A stretch of DNA of 64,000 nt, from contig NZ_RJUA01000007.1 in the NCBI RefSeq assembly GCF_024343575.1, positions 250 through 64,249 on the forward strand, read 5' to 3'. How positions within the stretch are numbered: the first letter of the stretch is position 1; every line of letters starts with the position of its first letter. Positions 47,504-56,791 of the stretch are shown here, in pieces. The notes below the pieces were generated by a model that ran no database searches, was not told where the DNA came from, and saw only the letters and a program-made list of their open reading frames with translations. This DNA comes from Lacihabitans sp. LS3-19 (GTDB taxonomy: Bacteria > Bacteroidota > Bacteroidia > Cytophagales > Spirosomataceae). Made by a program: the position numbers and the translations under genes.

Positions 47504-49264
47504 TTAGTTATCAGGGCAAACTCTTACCTCAATCAATACATTAGATCCCAATGTCAAATTGGAGGTAGGTTCGAGAATTATTGCCTTTTCCGAATTTAAT
47601 ATAAGTCTGTTTGGGGCTAAAATCGAATTCTGTAAGTTGATAGTACCCTTTGTTTGAAACGTTTGGTTACTATACTGCAATGGAGCATTTAAGTTTAAAT
47701 CATTGCTAACACAGCCGTATTCAAACGCACCAGCATCTATCTTTTGATTTACTAATCTATCTCGATTGTTAAAGTCTTTGGCTCCCGCTAATTCTACAAA
47801 AGTTATGGAAGGATCACTTAAACCAATACCCACAGATTGTAAATTGTTCAACTGATAGTCATTATTTAATACATTTTTAAAATTTGGATTAGAATCAACA
47901 GAATTTGGGTCTTGATTAAAATCTTGTTTGAAAAGTCCAAGACCGTTTTTAAAATCATTATTTAACTGAAATACTGATAGTGGAGTAAATGAATTAAACC
48001 AGATGTTCCAGTCAGAACTCAGATTCGAAACAAATGGAATTTGTAATTGATAACTTCCAAGTAATTTATATCTTGAATCAATGCTAGAAAAAAATATATT
48101 ATTTCGGATATTGGTATTTTCTGACTTATCCAATGTAAGCTCCCCAAAATCTTGGTGTACACTGGTTTCTCCTGGCTCAAAAACAATTGGATCCCAATTA
48201 TTTACTGATGTATTATTTATCAAAGTTGTATTGATTACGTTGCCATTCGTACACCAAGCTTGACCTTTGCAAGCCCCAATACTAAAGCCCCCTCTGGAAT
48301 TGCCATAGGCTTGATTATTTCTAATTATATTTCCAATAGCTGCTGCTCCATTAACAGATAAATGGTTTTCACAATTTACGGCAAACCCTCTTTGTCCATA
48401 TCTGCAAGTATTTCCCTCAACTATTACATCTCGTGCACCATCTATGTAAATGCCTGCTGCAAGAGCCTTTTTACTTTTACAATATTCAACTAGGTTTCCT
48501 TTGATTAATCCATTACTAGTTTGAAAATTCTCTAAGTTAGGAATTCCCCAATTGTAATAGCCAACCGCAACTATTCCTATGTTTCCTGTATTATTTATGT
48601 GATTTCCAACAATGCTGTAATTTTGAACATTTCCAACCACAGATATAGCTTCACTTTGGCCAGTCCTGCAATTTTTGATTTCGCAATTGCTAATTTCTAT
48701 ACCAGTAATGGGAGAATTTAATGAATTACCAAAAACCACGAGAGGGTTAAAAGTATCACTAAAAACATTAGGAGTATCGTTTGCAATAGGACTGAAAAAT
48801 AAGTTTTCTAAACTTAACTGGGATAACACAATATTTGTTGACTCCCCAGTGATTTTCAAGGCAAATCCTTTCTTATTAATCATATTCTCAAATCGTAAGC
48901 CCTCCAATCTAACATTTGAACTGCCATTAATCGACAAAAAGTAGCTACCTTCTGGGGTTACACCTCCCCCATTAAAAATTGGAATCTCATTATTGTAGGC
49001 TTTAAAAACTATAGGAGAGGTAGTAGAACCGTTGCATGAACAATTTATATTCTTCTCGGAATAAACTCCTGCATTCCCTCTAAAATATATCAAATCACCA
49101 GGTTGTGCATTATCACATGCTTTTTTAAAAGATTTCCAAGGAGTATTTATATTGTTTGGGAATAATGAATTATCATTACCAACGGGAGAAAGGTAATAAG
49201 TTGTTTGTCCAAAAACGAAACTTGCATTAAGAAATGAAAGAAAAATAAAGAATATCAATCTCAT
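47504..49264 (-). CDS. exported right-handed parallel beta-helix protein
   Basis: 586 residues from ATG 49264, which opens with a signal peptide (MRLIFFIFLSFLNASFVFGQ); the frame runs on upstream to 49360 but without a better start. It begins with TYYLSPVGNDNS, usual for secreted beta-helix proteins. Many N-rich, V/I-spaced coils follow (GIEISNCEIKNCR, NYSIVGNHINNTGNIGIVAV, NVIVEGNTCRYGQRG-like), as in pectate-lyase-type helices. The last 60 residues look like a 3-coathanger module. Probable polysaccharide lyase or binding protein; the substrate is unknown. Confidence 0.8.
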   Translation of the reverse strand: MRLIFFIFLSFLNASFVFGQTTYYLSPVGNDNSLFPNNINTPWKSFKKACDNAQPGDLIYFRGNAGVYSEKNINCSCNGSTTSPIVFKAYNNEIPIFNGGGVTPEGSYFLSINGSSNVRLEGLRFENMINKKGFALKITGESTNIVLSQLSLENLFFSPIANDTPNVFSDTFNPLVVFGNSLNSPITGIEISNCEIKNCRTGQSEAISVVGNVQNYSIVGNHINNTGNIGIVAVGYYNWGIPNLENFQTSNGLIKGNLVEYCKSKKALAAGIYIDGARDVIVEGNTCRYGQRGFAVNCENHLSVNGAAAIGNIIRNNQAYGNSRGGFSIGACKGQAWCTNGNVINTTLINNTSVNNWDPIVFEPGETSVHQDFGELTLDKSENTNIRNNIFFSSIDSRYKLLGSYQLQIPFVSNLSSDWNIWFNSFTPLSVFQLNNDFKNGLGLFKQDFNQDPNSVDSNPNFKNVLNNDYQLNNLQSVGIGLSDPSITFVELAGAKDFNNRDRLVNQKIDAGAFEYGCVSNDLNLNAPLQYSNQTFQTKGTINLQNSILAPNRLILNSEKAIILEPTSNLTLGSNVLIEVRVCPDN

Positions 49265-49341
49265 ATCAACTGTATTTTTCTCTAAATTAAGTATTTCCAA
49301 TCTCAGAAGGAAATGTCTGATCAAGATATATTCTAAATATT

Positions 49342-49640
49342 CTAGCCAAGCTTCTCCCAAACCCTACTAACCCTTTCCCTAAACTCCTTCACCATCCACT
49401 CAGGCTCCAGGATTCCGATATCCTCAACATGCTCCATAACTTTGGCCCAGAATTCACGATTTGGAATTACTCTCAGAGAAAAGGTCATGGAAGTGGAATC
49501 CTCTAATTCCAAGTGATTGGTTTGGGAATGATGCCATTTTTTTTTCCAAGTAATAGGCTCGTTTTTTCTTGACTTTAAACTTGATTTTTTCTTTAGAACC
49601 ATCTTTTGTAACAGAATTGTATATTCTCAAAACATAAATA
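49342..49640 (-). pseudogene. 3' remnant of a WYL-domain regulator, with a frameshift
   Basis: The frame ending at 49342 encodes the C-terminal part of WYL-domain regulators: WHHSQTN, then FSLRVIPNREFW and IGILEPEWMVKEFRERV. The beginning of the domain is in another frame just upstream (EKIKFKVKKKRAYYLEK). The two meet at a run of nine A (plus-strand T run 49537-49545), so a one-base slip broke the gene. The DNA-binding N terminus is missing and hsdR begins right next to it. WYL regulators often control defence genes. The family call on the tail is fairly good; the frameshift is inferred. Confidence 0.6.
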
Positions 49641-49641
49641 T

Positions 49642-52600
49642 CTACCTATTCTTCTTAAAATTCTCTGCCTGCTCAAAAATCTCGACATATACTTCATCAC
49701 GTTCTACAGGTGGATAACCAAACTCATCTAAAAGCAGGATAAGTTCCACTTTCAATGCGGATTTTATATCGTCACGTTTGTTCCAGTCAGGAAATTTGGC
49801 TTGGGTATCGACCACGTCCTTAACGGCTTTGGCAAGTTCTATTAGTTTTTCGTCAGGGTAGTTGAAGTCATATTTTGCACACAGCTCTTTCAGTATGTCA
49901 TAAAAAGCCTTTTCCTCAAAGTCGATTCCTAAAATATCTCCTGCTCTAAATTCCTTATGAACTTCCCAAATTAAATTGGTTAGATGCTCAGCCATTTCTT
50001 CATATACTTCGCTCCTTAATACATCGTTTTCATCTCGCTGATTGTACTTTTCAACCAATGCCTGCATTTTTTTAGAGAAATCAATGCCTTTTACTTTGTT
50101 GACTTTCTTGATTTCTCCTATTACTTTGGCGAGCAGTAGTTGCAACAATTTTATCTTGGTGTTGGGCAGTTTTATCTTATCTATCTTGGCCAAATAATCT
50201 TCATCAAAAAGGTCATGCTCTGTTTCTTCTCCCATTTTAAAAATCTCCTGAACACCGTCACTTTCTAAAGCATTTTTTATCATTTCTTTTACTTTAGCAT
50301 TCATTTGGGCAGTATCTGGGGCTTCTCCTTTGGTTAGCTTAAATACTATCGAACGCACTGCGAGATAAAAATGCGTGTAATCTCTTTCGCTTTGGCTCAA
50401 TTTTTCGCTTCCTGCACAGATATCATAAGCAGCCTTTAAGCGTTTTACCATACCCATAAATCGGGTTTCGAATTCTTTAGTTTTTTGGACATATTCTGAT
50501 GCCAGATTCAAAGTATTCAAAGCCTCTATGGTGGTTCCTTTAAAATATTTTGAACTATCAAAACCATGGAAAAGCTTAGCCAATAAATCCAGATGATTCC
50601 TAACAATAATCAAGGACTCGGCTATATCTTCAAAGTTGTTTTCATCACCTTTGTTATACTTGGCCAAGGCCAAGTTCATTTGCTTCTTAATGCCTATGTA
50701 ATCGACCACCAAACCCTTGTTTTTGCCTTCAAACTTGCGGTTTACCCTAGAAATGGTCTGAATTAAATTATGTTGCTGGATAGGTTTATAAATATAGATA
50801 CTATCTAAAAAAGGAACATCAAAACCCGTAAGCCACATGTCTACTACAATGGCAATCTTAAAGTTAGATTTCTCGTTCTTAAATTCAGTGTCAAGCATTT
50901 TTCTGTAATCGGAGGTTCCTAAAAGCTTATAAAGCATTTCGTCGTCATCCTTTCCTCTGGTCATAATCATCTTGATTCTTTCCATAGGTTTTATTTGCTT
51001 CTGCTCTTCTTCGCTTAGGATCTCATTGTCAGCCGCTACTTTTATTTCATTCCATTCAGGCCGTAGGTCGATAACATTTTTATAGAATTCATAAGCGATT
51101 CCTCTGGTACTGCATACAAACAAGGCTTTTCCTTTTACAGTTGCTCCTTCCGAAATTCTGTTTTCATAATGGTTTACAAAGTCTAAGGCTAAATCTTTTA
51201 ATACCTGTGGATCTGCCAAAATAGTATTCATCTTGGCAGACTCTTCCTTGCTTTGTTCTACTTGATATTCGTTTGCTCCCTCTTCAGCTACTTTTTGATA
51301 GTATTTTTCTATTTTTTCTAATTCGCTATTGTTCAATACCACTTTGGCCGCTCTACCTTCATAAACAATCCTGACCGTGATTTCATCTTTTACGGATTCA
51401 GTCATGGTATAGGCATCTACAACTTTTCCAAAAACATCAAGCGTAGCATCTATGGGCGTACCAGTGAAACCAACAAAAGTGGCATTGGGCAAAGAATCGT
51501 GCAGATATTTGGCGAATCCAAAGGTTTTAGAAACCCCCTCTTCCGTAATTTTTATCTTTTGGTCTAAGTTTGTCTGGCTTCTATGTGCTTCATCTGAAAT
51601 ACAAATCACATTGGTTCTGTTGCTCAATAGTTGGGTATCCTCCGTAAACTTGTGAATGGTTGTCAAGAAAACACCCCCACTTTGCCTGCCTTGTATCAAT
51701 GCTCGTAGATCTGCCCTGCTTTCTACACTTACTATGGTATCGTCACCAATAAACTTCTTTGCATTGGTAAACTGACCAGAAAGTTGGTCGTCCAAGTCGG
51801 TTCTATCTGTAATAAGGACAATGGTCGGGCTTTCAAAATATTCGCTTTTCATCAGTAACCTAGTGAGGTACAGCATCGTAAAGCTTTTACCACAGCCTGT
51901 GGCCCCAAAGTATGTGCCGCCTTTGCCATCACCATTAGGTTTTTGGGCTTTTTTTATGTTGTCAAACAATGCCCTTGCGGCATAGTATTGTGGATATCGG
52001 CACACTATTTTCTCGTTTTTCTTCGAGGAATCTGGTATGTATATGAAGTTGCGAATGATATCACGTAAACGGTTTTTATTGAACATGCCTTGAATAAGCG
52101 TGTACATGCTATCTATACCATCAACGTCTCTGGCCAAACCAGCTACTCTCCGCCATGCATAGAAAAAATCGTAGGGTGCAAAGAAAGACCCTGCCCTATT
52201 ATTGACCCCATCGCTAATGACACAAAAAGCATTGTATTTAAAAAGCTCAGGAATATCCCTACGGTACCTAATGCTCAGTTGCTTAAATGCATCATGTATT
52301 GTGGCTTCTTCTCTTATGGCACTTTTAAATTCCAAAACCACCAAAGGCATGCCATTGATATAAACTATCCCATCAGGAATCCGTTTCTCGGTTCCCAATA
52401 TTTCGAGCTGTGTTACAAATTTGTAAATATTGCTATCCTTACCATATTCTTGTTCTTCTTCAGCTACAATTGTCAGCAGGTGTTCTTCCTTGGGTTGCTT
52501 GTGTTTATTAAGGCCTTTGTAGTCTATCAGCTCTATATAAATGTCCTTTTTGCTACGGTCTTCTCGCTTTAGTATAAAACCATCCGAAAGCATTTTTAAG

Positions 52601-52845
52601 AAGGTTTTGTTGCTTTCATAAATGTCTGATGAAGGGAGTGACTTTAGTTGTAGAATGATGGACTTGACTTCTGAAGGAGTGATACCGTCGGAAGCATAGT
52701 GTGATAATAAAAATGAAGCCAAATCTTCCTCAATCAATACTTCCTCGGGTTTACGTATGAGCGTAATGCCCAATTGATGCGAAAACCCTTCACTGGCTAA
52801 TAGTTCCTGAAATACTTGCTCAAGTTTTGCTTCTGTGAATTTCAT
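49642..52845 (-). CDS. hsdR: type I restriction enzyme, R subunit (HsdR)
   Basis: A 1067-residue protein. The N-terminal nuclease domain holds an E-x-K pair (VVLEFKSAI near 175). The motor carries Walker A GATGCGKS (about 315), a DEAHRSQ box (about 418), GFTGTP and later helicase motifs (QTISRVNR). The C-terminal part is helical and binds the HsdM/HsdS core. It cuts DNA after ATP-driven translocation when the target is unmodified. It is the last gene of the defence operon, separated from hsdM/hsdS by about 5 kb that carries the TIR/SLOG and AbiE genes, an unusual order. Confidence 0.96.
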   Translation of the reverse strand: MKFTEAKLEQVFQELLASEGFSHQLGITLIRKPEEVLIEEDLASFLLSHYASDGITPSEVKSIILQLKSLPSSDIYESNKTFLKMLSDGFILKREDRSKKDIYIELIDYKGLNKHKQPKEEHLLTIVAEEEQEYGKDSNIYKFVTQLEILGTEKRIPDGIVYINGMPLVVLEFKSAIREEATIHDAFKQLSIRYRRDIPELFKYNAFCVISDGVNNRAGSFFAPYDFFYAWRRVAGLARDVDGIDSMYTLIQGMFNKNRLRDIIRNFIYIPDSSKKNEKIVCRYPQYYAARALFDNIKKAQKPNGDGKGGTYFGATGCGKSFTMLYLTRLLMKSEYFESPTIVLITDRTDLDDQLSGQFTNAKKFIGDDTIVSVESRADLRALIQGRQSGGVFLTTIHKFTEDTQLLSNRTNVICISDEAHRSQTNLDQKIKITEEGVSKTFGFAKYLHDSLPNATFVGFTGTPIDATLDVFGKVVDAYTMTESVKDEITVRIVYEGRAAKVVLNNSELEKIEKYYQKVAEEGANEYQVEQSKEESAKMNTILADPQVLKDLALDFVNHYENRISEGATVKGKALFVCSTRGIAYEFYKNVIDLRPEWNEIKVAADNEILSEEEQKQIKPMERIKMIMTRGKDDDEMLYKLLGTSDYRKMLDTEFKNEKSNFKIAIVVDMWLTGFDVPFLDSIYIYKPIQQHNLIQTISRVNRKFEGKNKGLVVDYIGIKKQMNLALAKYNKGDENNFEDIAESLIIVRNHLDLLAKLFHGFDSSKYFKGTTIEALNTLNLASEYVQKTKEFETRFMGMVKRLKAAYDICAGSEKLSQSERDYTHFYLAVRSIVFKLTKGEAPDTAQMNAKVKEMIKNALESDGVQEIFKMGEETEHDLFDEDYLAKIDKIKLPNTKIKLLQLLLAKVIGEIKKVNKVKGIDFSKKMQALVEKYNQRDENDVLRSEVYEEMAEHLTNLIWEVHKEFRAGDILGIDFEEKAFYDILKELCAKYDFNYPDEKLIELAKAVKDVVDTQAKFPDWNKRDDIKSALKVELILLLDEFGYPPVERDEVYVEIFEQAENFKKNR

Positions 52846-52847
52846 GA

Positions 52848-53831
52848 TTAAGAATCTAGTTTTATGGTCCAGGTTATGGTCTGTAACCTTTCCTTTATCT
52901 TGTTCAACGTTTCAAATATAGCTCCCTCCATCGGAAATTCACCATAAACCAGATTTTTAAATTGGCCTGAATAGATTGGAGACAACTCAAGCCAAACCTT
53001 ATCTGCATTTCTAAATATCAATGCTTCCAATGGATGGTATTTGAGCCAAGCGTTATTATTTTTAAAACTCTCGATGTCATCGTTTGCTACTTTTAGGAGC
53101 ATTTCATCGAACGCTTTCGAATTAAAAAATTGGGCATACTCTTCCTGAAGTAGTAACTGGTGCAAATCATACAGATGCCTAATCTTATTCTTTAGATCGC
53201 CAATAGGGTCATTGGTATAAGAAAAACGCACCAAGCTCATTATCTTTTCGCAAATGGTTCTAATGGGTTCTAATGCCAACAAGTCAAAAGGAAGTAGTCC
53301 GGTTTCTTTGGCTATATCAAACTGTTTATTATCCAGCATCATTTTACCAACAAAGGAAACTATACTTTTAGTAGTATATGGTTCGTAGTATCCCAACCAA
53401 GTTGATTCCAATATTATCACATCTCTTACTTGTCCAAAATCACCATTGAATTCTTTGTTGTAGGTGTGTGCCGTTTTTCGGTTCATACCCATCTTGTGAG
53501 AAATTCCTTCAATAGTTACTTCGGGCAATACGGTTTCTACGATTGTGCTTACTGCTTTTAATTTTGATTTTAACTTGCTGTCTGTTTCTCCTTTTCGCCT
53601 CAATACTACCAAATCAATATCTTCGGAAAAGCGTTCTATCATATTATAACACTTAGACAGGGCCGTTCCGCCTTTAAATATGGTGTCTTTGCCAATTTCA
53701 TTATTAAAAATGGTAAACAAAGCATAGGTAAGCCAATAGTCTTTTTCTACGTAGATGGCAGGGATTGCCATTTGCTGTGCTGTAATCCTAATATAGTTTA
53801 CAAAAAGCTCTTTATTTAGGTGCAATTTCAT
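52848..53831 (-). CDS. abiEii: AbiEii-type nucleotidyltransferase toxin
   Basis: 327 residues. The nucleotidyltransferase signature is clear: FKGGTALSKCYNMIERFSED followed by IDLVV (about 50-75), then a helical part. AbiEii toxins of type IV toxin-antitoxin systems transfer nucleotides to tRNA or other acceptors and act by abortive infection. The gene overlaps its antitoxin gene by 4 bases (ATGA) and ends 2 bases before hsdR. Confidence 0.92.
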   Translation of the reverse strand: MKLHLNKELFVNYIRITAQQMAIPAIYVEKDYWLTYALFTIFNNEIGKDTIFKGGTALSKCYNMIERFSEDIDLVVLRRKGETDSKLKSKLKAVSTIVETVLPEVTIEGISHKMGMNRKTAHTYNKEFNGDFGQVRDVIILESTWLGYYEPYTTKSIVSFVGKMMLDNKQFDIAKETGLLPFDLLALEPIRTICEKIMSLVRFSYTNDPIGDLKNKIRHLYDLHQLLLQEEYAQFFNSKAFDEMLLKVANDDIESFKNNNAWLKYHPLEALIFRNADKVWLELSPIYSGQFKNLVYGEFPMEGAIFETLNKIKERLQTITWTIKLDS

Positions 53832-54550
53832 ACGATAAACCAGTTTTTAATTGTTGGCAAATCGTTTTCTTTTAGGCCTAATTCAAATGTTGTTATTGGG
53901 TTTAGACTTTCTTTTAACTTTTCCGTATTAATACTTTTATCTATATTTTGCAACATAGCCCCCAATAATGCCCTGACTCTTGGTGGATACAAAAGAGCAT
54001 ATTTTATTAAGTCGCCTACTGATTTATCATCAAATGATGCTATTTTCTTGCTTAAAATTTTAACTGCGTTTGCCACAGTACAATCTGGTATTATTTTAAT
54101 ATCTTTTATGGCATCTAAAAATCCCAATAACTGATAATTGGCTTCCGTTACTTCGGCATAACTTTTTACAGATCTTGCTTTAATAGCTCCTTTGTCTATT
54201 TTTATTCTTTTGTTGCTGGCTATCTTTATTCTAAATGCCATTTGAGTTGTAAGATTCATTTGGTTGTAAAGCGATTCACCAGTTATATAGGCTACACGCT
54301 TACCATTTTTAAACAAATAGGGCTTAATCTGCTCGCTATCGTTAGGTAACAATTCACCAAATATTGTTTTTACAGGTTTATAAAAAATACCCTTCGACAT
54401 TTTTTTTATAAGCCCCTTGACTTGCATTCGCTCCAAGGCTTTGGCAGCAGTTTGATAATCGCCTTTGGCTATAGGTAAATCAGCATACCCAAAGGTTTTG
54501 TCTTCGGGTAGCTCTACTATGGTTTTGCGTATTTGCTCTGCTACTTTCAT
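53828..54550 (-). CDS. abiEi: AbiEi-like antitoxin / autorepressor (DUF6088 type)
   Basis: 240 residues from ATG 54550. The N-terminal third is a winged helix-turn-helix (FGYADLPIAKGDYQTAAKALERMQVKGLIKK region), the middle contains the RVAYITGESLYNQM segment usual in this family, and the rest is helical. It should silence the AbiEii toxin and bind its own operator, which is present upstream as nested inverted repeats. The upstream extension to 54577 is not needed: the promoter lies there. Confidence 0.85.
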   Translation of the reverse strand: MKVAEQIRKTIVELPEDKTFGYADLPIAKGDYQTAAKALERMQVKGLIKKMSKGIFYKPVKTIFGELLPNDSEQIKPYLFKNGKRVAYITGESLYNQMNLTTQMAFRIKIASNKRIKIDKGAIKARSVKSYAEVTEANYQLLGFLDAIKDIKIIPDCTVANAVKILSKKIASFDDKSVGDLIKYALLYPPRVRALLGAMLQNIDKSINTEKLKESLNPITTFELGLKENDLPTIKNWFIV

Positions 54551-54554
54551 ATTA

Positions 54555-54609
54555 CAAAGGTAGTTTTTTTTACACAAATGTCAAGTTTTTGGTGTAAAAA
54601 ACTTGACAT
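54555..54609 (-). promoter_or_regulatory. abiE promoter with nested palindromic operator
   Basis: On the minus strand TTG (54582-54584) and TACCTTTG (54555-54562) are exactly 19 bases apart, a full Bacteroidota consensus. The TTG lies in one arm of a perfect 13-bp inverted repeat (54578-54590 with 54597-54609, 6-base spacer). A second inverted repeat, ttttttacac (54566-54575) with gtgtaaaaaa (54592-54601), is nested in it. Repressor binding would cover the promoter. The start codon follows within a few bases, so the mRNA is nearly leaderless. Confidence 0.85.
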
Positions 54610-54915
54610 TTTAACCTGCTCCAACATATACTAAATAGCTGTCCTGATTGCTTTTAAGTGGAAGGTATTCAATAATCGCTAATATAAAACTTCATTTCAT
54701 TCCTCTTCTTTATCATATTCATTCCAATAAAACTCAGCCTTTCGGCATCTATGGTTTTGTAATATTCAATAGTTTAACAAAGAGCTCTTCACCAATGGTT
54801 TATATTTAGAACAACAAAAGAAGGTAGATAAAACGATTTCTGTTTAAAAATTTAGCAGACTAGCTGCTAAAGATTCATTGAGTGTGTTATTTTACTTCTT
54901 TTGAATCGAATAATT
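54610..54915. other. intergenic stretch between AbiE promoter and TIR gene
   Basis: About 300 bases. A 34-codon open stretch on the minus strand (about 54660-54765) and fragments in other frames look like decayed coding sequence, but no family was recognised. No terminator with a convincing stem was seen. Confidence 0.35.
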
Positions 54916-55488
54916 TTATTTGAAAAGCCAAAGACCTAGAGGCTCGATTGATTTGGTATTATCATTATTGTATCTCTCAACATAATATCCTTCTGGAATA
55001 TAATTGCCGTTAAAATATTTAGTTAATCCATTTTCATATTGAATGGAAGGGTATATCTGGAAATACTCTGAACCAGTGAATGTTTGGCCTTCTTTTCTAA
55101 TAGGAAATATTGCTATGTTTTTATCAAATTTTGCTGCATCACCTAATCCTAACTCCCAATTACACCATTTTGAACTTATAGCTGCTTCTGTGGCCAAAAG
55201 AATGAACTTATCACATTCAACTATCTTCTTTTTAATCCTTTTAGCAGTTTCTCCACTAGTATTTTTTGGCATCCCTTCATCCAACCAATCAACGTAAATA
55301 TTTGTATTCAGTGATTTCAATAATTCTACTGTATTAGCTAAAAATTCAAGCTCATTATGTTTATGAGACAAAAATATTGTTGTTTTAAGGTACTTTTCTT
55401 GGTTTCTATACTCAATTAAACTTTCCTGTAATCCTTTTTTAAATGGTCGTTGAAACTGCCTTAATTGTGCCTCGGTTATTATACTCAT
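54916..55488 (-). CDS. TIR-domain protein (short form)
   Basis: 190 residues. The TIR fold starts at TTIFLSHKHNELEF (about 37), continues with IYVDWLDEGMP and DKFILLATEAAISSKWCNWE (about 95-115). WCNWE fits the WxxxE helix that holds the catalytic Glu of NAD-cleaving TIR proteins. No second domain besides a short N-terminal helix and a C-terminal tail. Prokaryotic TIR proteins make signal molecules from NAD or deplete it during phage infection. It begins 2 bases after the preceding gene, the last of the four-gene cassette. Confidence 0.85.
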   Translation of the reverse strand: MSIITEAQLRQFQRPFKKGLQESLIEYRNQEKYLKTTIFLSHKHNELEFLANTVELLKSLNTNIYVDWLDEGMPKNTSGETAKRIKKKIVECDKFILLATEAAISSKWCNWELGLGDAAKFDKNIAIFPIRKEGQTFTGSEYFQIYPSIQYENGLTKYFNGNYIPEGYYVERYNNDNTKSIEPLGLWLFK

Positions 55489-55490
55489 TT

Positions 55491-56198
55491 TTAATTTACG
55501 TTTTTCTTAATGTTGTAGTGTTCATGATATTTTCTGATTTCTATCGCAGCGTTTAAATAAAAACTTGGAGAATTTGAATAATTTTTAAAATCATCCCATT
55601 TTACTGTTTTTATATATGAAAATTCACCATTATGAATTTCCATTGTTCCACAATAAGTTTTCACTGGATTTTTCAAATTAAACATATTGCCTTTCAAAAT
55701 TTCAAATAATTGACCTGTTTTATGGTTTGTACAATTACAAACCGAATCCAGTGTAAAATACCACTCATAAGAGTTATTCTCATCAGGTAATACAATACCC
55801 AAAATAGCATTCATTCTACTTGTTCGGTCTTCCCTTGTTACCTCTCTCAATGAGTAAGCAATTTCCCATGGAATCCATTGGTCTTTTTCTGGCAAATATG
55901 AAACTTTCATTCCTTTAGAAATCATAACAATTGTTATACTACTTCGAAATATTTTGTTCTTCAAACTGGATTCGATATAGCCATCAGAGAAGTCTTTCAA
56001 ACTTTCACCGTCCTTTTCGCCCAAGTTAATGTGGTCTTCATTGTCTATGATTTTTTGGAGTTCATCTACATAGTCTCTCACTAATGTTTGCCTTGAAACC
56101 GTACGAAATTGACCACCTTCATAAACTATTTTTTTCTTATTCAAGTCATTTACTAAAGTGTCTTTATACTTGTAAGAGACAAAAATATTCTTCCCCAT
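55491..56198 (-). CDS. ThsB-like TIR-domain protein
   Basis: 235 residues. It starts with KNIFVSYKYKDTLVNDL, has a long insertion, then SITIVMISKGM and WIPWEIAYSLRE (WxxxE at about 125). This matches the DUF1863/ThsB-type TIR domain of Thoeris systems, which turns NAD into a cyclic-ADP-ribose-like signal. No ThsA-type gene (SIR2- or Macro-SLOG) is present, so the effector must be different: perhaps the SLOG protein encoded next to it or one of the other TIR proteins. It starts 2 bases after the SLOG gene. Confidence 0.85.
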   Translation of the reverse strand: MGKNIFVSYKYKDTLVNDLNKKKIVYEGGQFRTVSRQTLVRDYVDELQKIIDNEDHINLGEKDGESLKDFSDGYIESSLKNKIFRSSITIVMISKGMKVSYLPEKDQWIPWEIAYSLREVTREDRTSRMNAILGIVLPDENNSYEWYFTLDSVCNCTNHKTGQLFEILKGNMFNLKNPVKTYCGTMEIHNGEFSYIKTVKWDDFKNYSNSPSFYLNAAIEIRKYHEHYNIKKNVN

Positions 56199-56200
56199 AA

Positions 56201-56791
56201 TTATATTTTATCTAATAAATATTTCTGAAAAACTGACATATAAGCGTAGTCCGTTAAAAATGCTTCATTTTTTTCATCTAATCTATCATAGATTATCTTA
56301 GATGCTGCACCCGTGCTTGCCAATGGAATAATAACAGCATTTGGAAACTTTGCGTTAAAAATCTCGAACTCGTCTTCAACACCTTCCATTCCTCCAATAA
56401 ATATTCCAGCACTAAAACTGCATGAACTAAGCATTTCGTTACGCATAACATTTAAGCTCATTTCTCTATCATTTGCAATATTTGGCGTGAGAATCACATT
56501 TTCAAACTTATTATTATCTTCAGGAAAATGCTTTTCAAAAAGCCTAGATTGATAAATTGTTACATGTTCTTGAATATTTAAACTAATCTTTTGCATCACA
56601 TAATTAATCAATGGTGTAATAGATGGATGCCCACCCCACACAATTCGATGATACGGTAAAACGGCTGTTGTCAAAGCAATAACAGCATCTCTTATGGCGA
56701 TTACATCGGCAGAGCCGTAGTATTTAGGATTTCTTTCTTGAAGTGGAATGCTTGCTGAAAGAAATATGTTTTTCAATTCATTTGTAGCCAT
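56201..56791 (-). CDS. SLOG-like Rossmann-fold protein
   Basis: 196 residues, no membrane segments. It starts with KNIFLSASIP, has YYGSADVIAIRDAVIALT and HRIVWGGHPSITPLI, then GIFIGGMEGVEDEFEIF and VIIPLASTGAAS. The GG-x-G...E layout is that of SLOG (SMF/LOG-like) domains, known as sensors or processors of nucleotide signals in defence systems, for example fused to SIR2 in Thoeris ThsA. Its start overlaps the end of the TIR(388) gene by 19 bases. The SLOG assignment is by motif only; the ligand is unknown. Confidence 0.75.
   Translation of the reverse strand: MATNELKNIFLSASIPLQERNPKYYGSADVIAIRDAVIALTTAVLPYHRIVWGGHPSITPLINYVMQKISLNIQEHVTIYQSRLFEKHFPEDNNKFENVILTPNIANDREMSLNVMRNEMLSSCSFSAGIFIGGMEGVEDEFEIFNAKFPNAVIIPLASTGAASKIIYDRLDEKNEAFLTDYAYMSVFQKYLLDKI

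Noticed and set aside
52090-52572. 160-codon plus-strand frame
   Set aside because: Shadow of hsdR; the opposite strand encodes conserved restriction-subunit motifs.
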